From Actinomycetales bacterium (GTDB lineage Bacteria > Actinomycetota > Actinomycetes > Actinomycetales > Microbacteriaceae), in assembly GCA_028868975.1 (NCBI GenBank), contig JAGWTM010000005.1, positions 1 to 49,579 on the forward strand: a stretch of 49,579 nt of DNA, in the 5' to 3' direction. The notes below the pieces were generated by a model. The model saw only the letters and a list, made by a program, of their open reading frames with translations, had not been told where the DNA came from and ran no database searches. Of this stretch, positions 32,030 through 41,016 are shown in pieces (the stretch's first letter is position 1; the number at the start of each line of letters is the position of its first letter). The position numbers were made by a program, and so were the translations under genes.

Positions 32030-35000
32030 ATGACCGAATTGCCAATCAACAAGGCTCGGTTTCGACTGGGGAGTCATCAGGCGAAATCTGGCGCTGAGCT
32101 CACTCTCACGCGTGCTCAGAGCGTTGTCGAGGCTTTCTCTGGCGAGGAGCATCGATTGGTTTACGGTGCGCCGGCAACTGGCAAATCAGAAGCTGCCAAG
32201 CGCTTAGCGCTTCGATTGGCGCGCCAGAACGGAGCCGCGTCAGTACTGGTGTTGGCGGCGAATCGAGAATCTGCCAATCGCTTGCGCGATGAAATCGCTC
32301 TTGCCTTTCAGGGGGCTACCCCCGGCCCGCTTGCGCGCACGATCAGCTCGCTCGCGTTTTCGGTGCTTCGTCAGGCAGCATTGACGGAGGGTTTTCGTGA
32401 GCCTGAGCTAATTAGCGGTCCGGAGCAAGATCGAATCTTAAAGTCAATTCTCGAACCTTATGTAGTGCGCGGAAATTCGGAATTTGCCTCGGTTGATTTC
32501 ACCGAACGCACCGCAGCGCTCGCTGCTCTGGGGTTCCCCAAATATGTGACGGCTCAAGTTGCCTCACTGAGAGGTTTTAGGGCAGAGCTTCGAGACCTGA
32601 TAGCCGTCTGTCAAGAGAATCGGATTAGCCCCGAGCGTCTTGCCGAGCTGGGCACCGAGCACGGCATCGATATTTGGGCTGGCGCCGCCGCGATTTATAG
32701 CTCTTACATGAATAGATTGCGCGAGCCCCAGTTTGAGAATCGACACGACAGCTCAACCCTGCTCAACGTGGCCTATGACTCGTTGATCTCAGAAGATGCT
32801 GCGTTCGACTCGGTTCTCGGCCAATTGCGCACCCTCATCGTCGATGACGCGCAAGAACTAACCCAGGGCGGCGCCCGATTGCTCCAAGCTATCGCCGGCC
32901 GCGGTGTCGCCGTGGTTTTACTTGGTGATCCAGATGCCGCAGTACTCGGATTCAGAGCATCCGATCCAAGAGCCATGCGAGAGCTTTACAACCAACTCGG
33001 TGCCGTCCATGAACCGGTGATTTTGGATGCGCTGGAGGCCGCCAACCCTGAGATTCGGGCTGCGATGAGTCGGGTCTCAAACAAAATCAACACTGAGTTA
33101 GCTGGTCCGCAGCGAGCCGCAAATGCCCGTTTGGCGGTTGACCCGAATGTTGCCGCATCCGGTGACTTGGCCACTGCGGTAGATCAAGCCGAGTCACTGG
33201 TCGATGAAACTCCACAGGATTGTTCAGGCGACCTTGCGGGTGGCGGGTCGGTTGAGGTCCGAGTCCACGACAACTCGGCATCGGAGTCGGCATGGCTCGC
33301 CCACCGCCTTCGTCAGCTTCACCTGCACGATGGAATCGCATGGCGCGACATCGCCGTTGTCGGCCGGTCCAGAGAGGTTCTAAATGCCTTTGAGGCCGAG
33401 CTAGCTGCCGAAAATATCCCTGTGCTGCTCCAAGGAGCCCGCTCTGCACTAAAGGATGAGTTTGCCAGTCGAGAACTGCTTCAACTGGCAAAGTTTGCTG
33501 TGAGTGCCCACCAGCTAACCATCGAAGAAGTAGTCGGGTTCCTTTCCGGACCGTACTGCGGTCTCGACTCGCTTGCCCTTAGACGCCTGCGAAGGGTCCT
33601 GAGGCGCCAAGAGCTTGAAGCCGGCGGTAACCGCACCGCTGAGGACCTTCTTCTCGAGATTTTTTCCGCTCCGGGAAGCGCGGTAACTATCGGCACTCCC
33701 GAGGGCCATGCGTTATCCGATTTCGTTCGAAGCATTTTTGAAACCCGAAATCTGGCAAGCGAAGGTGCGACCGTTGATCAATTGCTTTGGCAACTTTGGT
33801 CGGGCAGTAAGGCCAAAAATCGCTGGGTTGCACAATCTCGCGGGCTTGGCGAGGTTGCGGTGCAAGCAAACCGCAATCTCGATGCGCTGGTTGCTTTGTT
33901 CGCAGCCGCCAACCGCTTTGTGGAGAGAAATCCGCAGGCTGAGCCGCTCACATTTATTGATTTCCAGTTGGATCTCGAACTGCCGGAAGACACCCTCTCT
34001 TTGAACTACCGTGACGATAATCGCATCCAACTCGTCACACCGGCCGCCCTAATCGGTCGGGAATTTGACACGGTGATTTTGGTGGGTATGCAAGAGGGCA
34101 TCTGGCCAAACCTAAAGGCGCGGTCCTCCCTAATGAGGGCGATGGCATTAGCCGAATTTGCCAGCGGCCGAATCGAAAATCCGAAACAGGTGAGTCGAGC
34201 AGAAATCTTCGGTGAGCTGCGCATGCTCTACAAGGCCCTCGGTGCGGCTCGCAATCGTGTGATTTTCAGCTCAGTCGAGAGTGAAGAGAGCCAAATCTCG
34301 CAATTTGCTGCCATGCTGACCGATGCCGTGCCCGAGGCTCAAACCTTCAACGAACCGGCGCTGACACTGCGAGGCAAAGTTGGTGAAATTCGCCGACGCT
34401 TGCATGCTGAAACTGACCCTTCTCGTCGCGCTGAATTGTTACAGGCCCTGGCAGTACTGGCCGAGCAGGGAGTGCCGGGAGCATCTCCGACTCAATGGTT
34501 CGGTGCCAGATCACTGTCGACCAGTGAACCCTTGGTAGACCTTGCCGCGGGCGATGTTGTCTACATATCTCCCTCGCAATTCGAGAAGTTCCTTGACTGT
34601 CCTCTGCACTGGTTCATGGCTTCACACGGAGCGCGAGAAGGCGGCTTCGAGGCGAATCTCGGAACACTTCTTCACAAAGTGCTCGAAGAAGCGATCGACG
34701 AGACCGAAGATGGGCTCAATGCTTCAGTCGAGTCCAAGTGGCACACGCTCGACTTTGAGTCGGAATGGGTCGAACGAGCACAGCGTAAAAAGGCTCGCGA
34801 GATGGTGGGTTGGCTGGCTGGTTACCTTGCTGAAAGGAAGGTGGCCGGCATCGAGGCCATCGCTCGCGAGCAGCGAATCGAAGCCACCATCGGCCAGGCC
34901 AAAATCTCAGGCAACATCGACCGAGTCGAGCGTTCGGCCGATGGAGCAATACAGATCGTTGATCTAAAGACCGGAAGCGCTACCAAGCATCGGGTTAGCG

Positions 35001-35332
35001 GGATGGATGACAACGCCCAGTTGGCGCTCTATCAACTTGCTTACGAGCATGGTGGGGCGTTGATGATTCCAGGCGTAATAGAGGGTGATCGGCTGATTGG
35101 GGCATCCCTCATTTTCCCGGGCGAACGGGCGATTAGAACTCAGGTAAGCCTCTCCGATGAAAGCAATCGGGGTTTGCGCCAGAGCTGGCTAGCACGTGTC
35201 GAGAATGCGATACGCGGAATGGCAATGAGTGATGGATTCTTCATCGCAAACATCGGAAGCCACTGTCACGATGAATACAGTTACGGCGACTGCCCAATAT
35301 TCCTAACTGAGGCGGTTTCACATGCAGGCTAA
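32030..35332 (+). CDS. adnA: AdnA-like helicase-nuclease subunit with degenerate motor
   Basis: 1100 residues, subunit of the AdnAB DNA-end resection machine of actinobacteria. Walker A GAPATGKS (46-53) is intact, but motif II reads DDAQE (272-276) in place of DExQD, motif III lacks its Gln (GDPDAAVLGFR), and motif VI near residue 735 reads KALGAARNRV without the Thr-Arg pair, so the motor is probably weak or inactive. The C-terminal RecB-family nuclease looks complete: LGTLLHKVLEEA, GNIDRVE, QIVDLKTG and QLALYQLAY. Cysteines 857, 1079 and 1088 fit three of the four ligands of an AddB-type Fe-S cluster. Overlaps adnB by 11 nt. Confidence 0.9.
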   Translation: MTELPINKARFRLGSHQAKSGAELTLTRAQSVVEAFSGEEHRLVYGAPATGKSEAAKRLALRLARQNGAASVLVLAANRESANRLRDEIALAFQGATPGPLARTISSLAFSVLRQAALTEGFREPELISGPEQDRILKSILEPYVVRGNSEFASVDFTERTAALAALGFPKYVTAQVASLRGFRAELRDLIAVCQENRISPERLAELGTEHGIDIWAGAAAIYSSYMNRLREPQFENRHDSSTLLNVAYDSLISEDAAFDSVLGQLRTLIVDDAQELTQGGARLLQAIAGRGVAVVLLGDPDAAVLGFRASDPRAMRELYNQLGAVHEPVILDALEAANPEIRAAMSRVSNKINTELAGPQRAANARLAVDPNVAASGDLATAVDQAESLVDETPQDCSGDLAGGGSVEVRVHDNSASESAWLAHRLRQLHLHDGIAWRDIAVVGRSREVLNAFEAELAAENIPVLLQGARSALKDEFASRELLQLAKFAVSAHQLTIEEVVGFLSGPYCGLDSLALRRLRRVLRRQELEAGGNRTAEDLLLEIFSAPGSAVTIGTPEGHALSDFVRSIFETRNLASEGATVDQLLWQLWSGSKAKNRWVAQSRGLGEVAVQANRNLDALVALFAAANRFVERNPQAEPLTFIDFQLDLELPEDTLSLNYRDDNRIQLVTPAALIGREFDTVILVGMQEGIWPNLKARSSLMRAMALAEFASGRIENPKQVSRAEIFGELRMLYKALGAARNRVIFSSVESEESQISQFAAMLTDAVPEAQTFNEPALTLRGKVGEIRRRLHAETDPSRRAELLQALAVLAEQGVPGASPTQWFGARSLSTSEPLVDLAAGDVVYISPSQFEKFLDCPLHWFMASHGAREGGFEANLGTLLHKVLEEAIDETEDGLNASVESKWHTLDFESEWVERAQRKKAREMVGWLAGYLAERKVAGIEAIAREQRIEATIGQAKISGNIDRVERSADGAIQIVDLKTGSATKHRVSGMDDNAQLALYQLAYEHGGALMIPGVIEGDRLIGASLIFPGERAIRTQVSLSDESNRGLRQSWLARVENAIRGMAMSDGFFIANIGSHCHDEYSYGDCPIFLTEAVSHAG

Positions 35333-38300
35333 ATTCCGAGCAAACGACATCTATCAGGCACTTCGCGGATCTACTGACTATTCGTTGACTGACTATCAGG
35401 TCGCGGCAATCGAGTCTGATCCTGAGCAGCCTGCTCTCATCATCGCTGGAGCCGGGTCAGGCAAAACCGAACTCATGGCCGTCCGCGTGCTTTGGTTGAT
35501 AGCAAACTCATTTAGTCTGCCCGGTGAGGTGCTCGGGCTAACCTTCACGAGAAAAGCCGCGGCTTCGCTCACCAAGCGAATTTCTAATGCCATAGCGCAG
35601 CTTCGCAAGACACAATTCTGGCCAGAAGCCCTAAAAGCCGAAGCTTCAGCCCCCACTATTTCGACGTATAACTCATACGCGAATTCGCTGTTCAGAGATT
35701 CAGCCCTCGCCCTGGGTTACGAACCAGAATCACTTTTGCTCAGTGAAGCTCAGCGCTATCAGCTGGCCCGCCAAGTTGTCCTAGAGCACGCTGGTGAAGT
35801 TATTTCAAACATCGCCGAGCTGGACAAGAAACCAAATGAGATTATCGACGCGGTGCTCAACCTCGCGAGTGAGATGAACGATCATGACAGCGATGTCGAT
35901 GAGATTGCGCGCGTCGCTGCAGCGCATGCTCACGCGCTAAGTGAGCTCGAAGAATCGAAACTCAAGGGCACTCAATCAACCATCGAAGAACTCAGAGACA
36001 GCTTCGATCTGATTCCAAATCTTGCGCGCCTAGCAGAGCTTTTTCGCCGAGAGAAACATCGCCTCGGCTACGTGGATTTTTCGGATCAAGTTCTTCTCGC
36101 CAAGCGAGCGCTTCAGCTCACGGACCTAGCCGAGCAGCAGCAATCGATCTACAAACATGTGCTCCTAGATGAATACCAGGACACCAGCTATTTGCAGACC
36201 GCGCTTTTAGAGGGCTTGTTCAAGGGCCGGCCCGTGTATGCGGTTGGCGATCCAAATCAGTCCATCTATGGCTGGCGAGGCGCCAGTTCGTCCAACCTCG
36301 CAGAATTCTTGAATCAGTTCGCGACCGACCAGGTGGAGGTAGCCAAATTTGAGCTTCCTACTAGCTGGCGAAACCCGTCTCTCGTCCTGGACCTGGCTAA
36401 TGCCATCGCTGCCCCTCTGAAGTCAAAACCCTCATATTCGGATCAGGCTTTGGTTGACGTGGACAGACTCCTGCCGAGGCCGGGGGCGCCGGTAGGTGAG
36501 GTCGAACTTGACTTTTTGCCCACCCTTCCTCAGGAAGCAGAGAGGGTCGCGGACTGGTTCGCGAGGGAGATCAATGCAGCCAAAGCTTCGGGACAATCGC
36601 AACCCACTGCGGCTCTCCTCTTGCGCAAGCGTGCCGCGATGAGTGACTTTGTCGCTGCACTTCAAAATCGCGGGATCTCGGTCGAAGTTCTCGGTTTGGG
36701 CGGGCTGCTGCAGATGCCTGAAATCATCGATCTGGTTTCGGCACTCAAAGTCATCAATTCGCCAGCCTCCGGGACGGCTCTGATCCGTTTGCTGACGGGG
36801 GCTCGATGGCAGATCGGAGCCAAAGACATAGCTGCACTCAATGCCTTCGCCGATGCCCTAGCCCGAAACAGACGAGGAGAGCGAGACCAAGACGGTTACG
36901 GCTCTGACTACGAAGCTTCGATTATCGACGCGCTTGATTTGTTGCTTTCGGACTATCGAGAGTGGAAGCACGATATCAGTGAAGAGGGTCTAGTCCGGAT
37001 GCGAGACGCAGCGGCTCTGTTCAGAAACCTTCGAGCTAAACAAGGGCTGCCGCTACAAGAGCTCGTCCGAACCATCGAACAAGAACTCTGGCTTGACATT
37101 GAATTGAGAGCCAATCCATCCCGCGTGAACCCAATGCAGCACCTGAATGCCTTTGCCAACATAGTTGGCAATTTTGATGGAAGTTCGAATGCTGGCCTGG
37201 CTGCCTTCTTGGATTGGCTTGACTATGCTTCAAAACTCGAGCGGTTCGATGTGGCTCCGGCCAATGCGCAAGCCGGTGTGGTGCAAGTCATGACAATTCA
37301 CGCATCCAAGGGTTTGGAATGGGACATCGTCGCCGTCGCCGACTGTTCGATGTCTGTTTCTGGGTTCGGGCAGCTGCCGGATGATTACGAACCGCTTGAG
37401 GCTCCATCGGGTTTGTTGCGCAGTCGGACTGGCATGAAAGGCACGTCGGGTTGGCTGCGGGCTGGCGCGCTGCCGTATGCCTTGCGCGGCGACGCCGCCT
37501 CGCTTCCGGTTTTTCCGCTGGGCAACTGCAAGACACAGGATGAAGTGCACAAGGTAGCCCTGCCGTTATTTAAAGACAACGTGGTTGAGATGCGCGAACG
37601 AGAAGAACGACGACTTATGTACGTTGCGTTGACCAGACCTCAGAAGAAGTTGCTTGTCACTGGGTCATCATTTGCCGGAGCTCAGAAGGGCAAGAAACTA
37701 CCGGATTACTACCTTGAAGAATTGATTCATTACTCGGATTCTCGAGTAGCTAAGCCCAAGAATTACCCTGACGTGTTCTGGATGCGGGTTAATCCATTAG
37801 ATTCGACGCCGAATCAGTCGACTTGGCCGCTAGATCCCATCGGTCCGCGATACGCCGAAAGTTTTGCTCGCAATCTTGCCGAGGCTAGTCAAACTCGGAC
37901 CGATGCCTCGGCTGCCGGAAGCCTTCTAAGACAGGAGATTGATTTACTGCTAGAAGAGCGCGAGGCCCGGCTGCGGTACGCATCATCTGTGGAATTGCCC
38001 GTTCGAATTCAAGCATCCCGTTTCAAAGACTTCATTCGCAGTACGGACGAAATGGCCGAACATTTCAGACGACCAGTGCCCGAGAAACCATACAAATCGA
38101 CAATGCAGGGCACACTCTTCCATTCATGGGTCGAATCACGCTTTGGGTTTGTAGCTAGCAGCGATGAACTCGATGCCGGAGTCGAGCCGGTATCCGAGGA
38201 CGAACTCACCACCTACGCACAGCTTGAGGAGCTGAAGGCTACGTTCGAGAGGTCTCGCTGGGCGCAGCTAACCCCAGTAGACGTGGAATGTGAAATTCAA

Positions 38301-38612
38301 GTCACCATCGGTTCCAACACCTTCATCTGCAAATTGGATGCGGTTTTCAAAACCGATACCGGCTACGAAATCATCGACTGGAAGACTGGAAAGGCCCCCG
38401 ACGAGAAGGATCTCGATGACTTATTCGAGCGATCCTTGCAACTTTCGCTCTACCGAATGGCCTACTCGCGCTATCGCGGCATACCAGAGAACGAGATTGA
38501 CGTGAGTCTGTACTTCGTGAACGAGAATCGAGAAATTCGCCCGGAAACCGTGCTCACAGAGTCTGAGCTAGTCGAGCTCTGGACTAATACGGTGGCCGCC
38601 GCGGTCGACTAG
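35322..38612 (+). CDS. adnB: AdnB-like helicase-nuclease subunit, active motor
   Basis: 1096 residues, the motor-bearing partner of AdnA. UvrD-type motifs are complete: AGAGSGKT (42-49), GLTFTRKAA, DEYQDT (283-288), VGDPNQSIYGWRGA, TSWRN, VMTIHASKGLEWD and MYVALTRPQ. The C-terminal nuclease has GTLFHSWVE, CKLDAVF, EIIDWKTGK (Asp about 1019) and QLSLYRMAY. No Fe-S cysteine set is seen. Together AdnA and AdnB would unwind and chew DNA ends for repair, the role RecBCD or AddAB fills elsewhere. The ATG lies inside the adnA end; the TAG stop shares CTAG with the convergent kinase-like gene. Confidence 0.94.
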   Translation: MQAKFRANDIYQALRGSTDYSLTDYQVAAIESDPEQPALIIAGAGSGKTELMAVRVLWLIANSFSLPGEVLGLTFTRKAAASLTKRISNAIAQLRKTQFWPEALKAEASAPTISTYNSYANSLFRDSALALGYEPESLLLSEAQRYQLARQVVLEHAGEVISNIAELDKKPNEIIDAVLNLASEMNDHDSDVDEIARVAAAHAHALSELEESKLKGTQSTIEELRDSFDLIPNLARLAELFRREKHRLGYVDFSDQVLLAKRALQLTDLAEQQQSIYKHVLLDEYQDTSYLQTALLEGLFKGRPVYAVGDPNQSIYGWRGASSSNLAEFLNQFATDQVEVAKFELPTSWRNPSLVLDLANAIAAPLKSKPSYSDQALVDVDRLLPRPGAPVGEVELDFLPTLPQEAERVADWFAREINAAKASGQSQPTAALLLRKRAAMSDFVAALQNRGISVEVLGLGGLLQMPEIIDLVSALKVINSPASGTALIRLLTGARWQIGAKDIAALNAFADALARNRRGERDQDGYGSDYEASIIDALDLLLSDYREWKHDISEEGLVRMRDAAALFRNLRAKQGLPLQELVRTIEQELWLDIELRANPSRVNPMQHLNAFANIVGNFDGSSNAGLAAFLDWLDYASKLERFDVAPANAQAGVVQVMTIHASKGLEWDIVAVADCSMSVSGFGQLPDDYEPLEAPSGLLRSRTGMKGTSGWLRAGALPYALRGDAASLPVFPLGNCKTQDEVHKVALPLFKDNVVEMREREERRLMYVALTRPQKKLLVTGSSFAGAQKGKKLPDYYLEELIHYSDSRVAKPKNYPDVFWMRVNPLDSTPNQSTWPLDPIGPRYAESFARNLAEASQTRTDASAAGSLLRQEIDLLLEEREARLRYASSVELPVRIQASRFKDFIRSTDEMAEHFRRPVPEKPYKSTMQGTLFHSWVESRFGFVASSDELDAGVEPVSEDELTTYAQLEELKATFERSRWAQLTPVDVECEIQVTIGSNTFICKLDAVFKTDTGYEIIDWKTGKAPDEKDLDDLFERSLQLSLYRMAYSRYRGIPENEIDVSLYFVNENREIRPETVLTESELVELWTNTVAAAVD

Positions 38613-39991
38613 AAAAGTTCGTTATCGGTCTTCGCCGGCAATTCAATTGGTCGAGTGCGGTCATCAACCTGCTTGATTGGAGCCGTTCTGGCCTCATCGT
38701 TGGCGCTCGACTCGTGGCCTAAGCCGTCAGCTTCACTCCGCTCAACTTCTGCCAGCTCGATCTCATCCAGTTCAACCTCAAGGATGTCGATGACCTCAAC
38801 GGGTTCGGTCGCCGGCGAAGCAGACTCGTGAGCAAGTTCGTCCGTCGGGCTGACGCTCGCATCGGAGTATTCAAAACTGGAGTTGGCATCCGACTCTTCT
38901 TTGGATTCGGATTCGCGCTCCTGAACAGTCGGCTGGTCTAGGTCGATGACCTCGATTACCTCTAGCGAGTCCAGTTCGGCGTCCTGTGCCGAACCCGAGG
39001 CGTCCGAAATGAGATCGGTGTCCGCAAAAATCGATGCGATTGGAGCCTGAACGATACCCAGGTGAGGCAGAAGGCCTTCCTCGAGATCGCTTGCGTATGT
39101 TGCCAAGATTGCAACCGCATCGTCGACAATCTCTTCGTTTCCAGAGTTGACTCCGGCCAGCAGGTAGCGTCCGATAGCTAGCTCGCTGTAAAGCTGAGCT
39201 CGCTGCCGCAGAGTCTCATCCTTATTCGGGTGGCGAGTGTTGTAAGACATCAGGATTACGTCGCAGAGTTCGTTGAGACCTGAGCCAAAGATCCAAGCAA
39301 AGTCTTCGGCAGGGTCTCCGATGTGAAGCTGGGACCAATTGGTAACACCAGTCACGATTTGCGCGTGATCGACCTCGCCCTGGAGGACGGTCTGCGAATC
39401 GAGGCTGCCATGCACCACGGTTGGCTGATACCTGAACAGCGAAACGTCCTCGAGGGCCGTCTGCCACCGGTCCAGCAGAGCGGCTGGAACCTTGCCGGTA
39501 GCGGCCATGCGGTCCATCTCGTTGACATACTTCAGTGCGATATCGGCCGGGTTGTATTCGGGCAGCTGGGCATCGACCACAACCGCGGCTGGCAGGTTGT
39601 GAATCGCGCCGAGTACTTCGCCGATGTTTTCGGCGAGAGTGCCATTCGGCGATGTGCGCTCAAGCTCGATTTCTCGACCGGGTACGTGTTCGAGCACGAG
39701 AACGCGAAGTCCTTTGGAATGTTTGGCTTCGCCCACGAGCGTGCTAACCGAGAATGGCAGGCGTGCACGAGCGCTTTCATCCAGCGCTTTCAAGGCCCTC
39801 AATTCGAGCTCCAGCTCGGTCAAGGCTGCCTGGCTGCGAGGCAAACGAGCCTCGTATTTCCTGCCTTCGGCATCAGTGATAATTGCGAACTTTAGAGAGG
39901 CGTCGCCGAAAAGCGGCCCAACATGAACGATGTTTAGCGCTGGAACCGCGGCCTTAGTCAGCGCGGCTAAAATCAAGGGAGTATTGCCCAT
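38609..39991 (-). CDS. Aminoglycoside-phosphotransferase-fold protein, predicted pseudokinase with acidic tail
   Basis: 460 residues. Residues 20-300 follow the APH/macrolide-phosphotransferase fold (KYEARLPRS, LVLEHVPGREIE, HIGDPAEDFAWIFG). The catalytic loop reads VVHGSLDSQTVL (His194-Gly-Ser196), with Ser where the catalytic Asp belongs and Thr for the metal-binding Asn; the second metal Asp is Asn218 in GVTNWS. All three key residues are changed, so kinase activity is unlikely. Residues 310-460 form a low-complexity Glu/Asp-rich tail (VEVIDILEVELDEIELAEVE). The ATG is 7 nt after TAACCT. It is placed between adnB and nudC; a role with DNA repair is only positional. It is not evidence of antibiotic resistance. 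Confidence 0.8.
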   Translation of the reverse strand: MGNTPLILAALTKAAVPALNIVHVGPLFGDASLKFAIITDAEGRKYEARLPRSQAALTELELELRALKALDESARARLPFSVSTLVGEAKHSKGLRVLVLEHVPGREIELERTSPNGTLAENIGEVLGAIHNLPAAVVVDAQLPEYNPADIALKYVNEMDRMAATGKVPAALLDRWQTALEDVSLFRYQPTVVHGSLDSQTVLQGEVDHAQIVTGVTNWSQLHIGDPAEDFAWIFGSGLNELCDVILMSYNTRHPNKDETLRQRAQLYSELAIGRYLLAGVNSGNEEIVDDAVAILATYASDLEEGLLPHLGIVQAPIASIFADTDLISDASGSAQDAELDSLEVIEVIDLDQPTVQERESESKEESDANSSFEYSDASVSPTDELAHESASPATEPVEVIDILEVELDEIELAEVERSEADGLGHESSANDEARTAPIKQVDDRTRPIELPAKTDNELF

Positions 39992-39998
39992 GCCTCAA

Positions 39999-40004
39999 AG
40001 GTTA
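39999..40004 (-). promoter_or_regulatory. Leaderless-type -10 (TAACCT) of the kinase-like gene
   Basis: TAACCT ends 7 nt before the ATG at 39991. The spacer TTGAGGC could act as a weak SD only if transcription began further upstream. Confidence 0.5.
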
Positions 40005-40065
40005 TTAGCCAACCGGCCACTGGCAGGGCAGCGCCACGCATCAGCCGGCAAACCGAGGAGGCATC

Positions 40066-41016
40066 ATGAACCAGCTGCCTATCCTGCCGCTCGCGAAATC
40101 GGCGCTGGATCGCGATTCGCTAGTTAGAACCGATCCCAATCTGCTCACCGAACTGGCGCAAAATTCGGCCACCAGGGTCCTTTCGGTGCACGATTCACTC
40201 GTCCGACTGAATGGCAACCCAACGGTCGAAGGACCAATGTTGTTGCTCGAGCCCGTTGAGCTCGTTCCCCTGAGCGAAATTGAGGTCTACCTAGGCAAGA
40301 CCTTGCAGACTACAACCGATTTCGACGGGGGTGAGCTTCCTGCCGGAACGCCAGTTCTGCTCCGAGTTCTATCGGAGGATCAGGCGAATCAGCTAGCGGG
40401 AGACTGGCATAACCTGCGCCGATCGGCTGCCGGCCTGAGCGAGCTCGATGCTGGACTCTGGACGCAGGCTCTCGCAATCGCTAATTGGCATTTGACCCAC
40501 CAGTTTTGCCCACGCTGCGGCTCAAAGACGCATCCCGAACAGGCTGGTTGGTCACGCCGCTGCCCGGTTGATGACCGTCAGGTTTTTCCGCGCACCGACC
40601 CGGCCATCATCGTCGCGGTTACCGATGAGGAGGATCGCCTGCTGCTTGGTTCGCAGGGCAGTTGGGAGCAAAATCGCTGGTCCGTGTTGGCCGGATTCGT
40701 TGAGGCGGGTGAGAGTCTGAACGCAGCCGTGGCCCGCGAGGTCTTCGAGGAGAGCGGTATCAAAGTGGATGACATCGAGTATCTCGGCAGCCAGCCCTGG
40801 CCTTTTCCTTACTCGCTGATGTTCGGCTTCAAAGCAACGGCGCGAGCGGGCCAGACCCTGCAGCCCGATGGCGAAGAAATTGTGAAACTTCGCTGGGTGA
40901 GTCGGGCCGAACTCGCCGCCGAACTCGATGAACTTTTGCTCCCCGGTCGATTGTCAATCGCCCGAGCTCTGATTGAAAACTGGTTTGGTCGGCCACTCGA
41001 GGGGTCGAGTCGGTGA
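40066..41016 (+). CDS. nudC: NAD(H) diphosphatase (Nudix, NudC)
   Basis: 316-residue hydrolase splitting NADH/NAD+ into NMN(H) and AMP, and in known homologues removing NAD caps from RNA. N-terminal domain, a zinc-ribbon with Cys148, Cys151 and Cys166 (the usual fourth Cys is replaced near CPVDDR), then the Nudix box GFVEAGESLNAAVAREVFEESG and the NudC-specific SQPWPFPYS. AGGAGG lies 6 nt before the ATG, a strong SD. Its GTGA end overlaps the uvrD2 start, so nudC and uvrD2 are coupled, as in mycobacteria (Rv3199c-Rv3198c). Confidence 0.94.
   Translation: MNQLPILPLAKSALDRDSLVRTDPNLLTELAQNSATRVLSVHDSLVRLNGNPTVEGPMLLLEPVELVPLSEIEVYLGKTLQTTTDFDGGELPAGTPVLLRVLSEDQANQLAGDWHNLRRSAAGLSELDAGLWTQALAIANWHLTHQFCPRCGSKTHPEQAGWSRRCPVDDRQVFPRTDPAIIVAVTDEEDRLLLGSQGSWEQNRWSVLAGFVEAGESLNAAVAREVFEESGIKVDDIEYLGSQPWPFPYSLMFGFKATARAGQTLQPDGEEIVKLRWVSRAELAAELDELLLPGRLSIARALIENWFGRPLEGSSR

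Noticed and set aside
38609-39991. Macrolide or aminoglycoside resistance kinase
   Set aside because: The fold matches, but the catalytic Asp, metal Asn and metal Asp are replaced, so phosphotransfer is unlikely.
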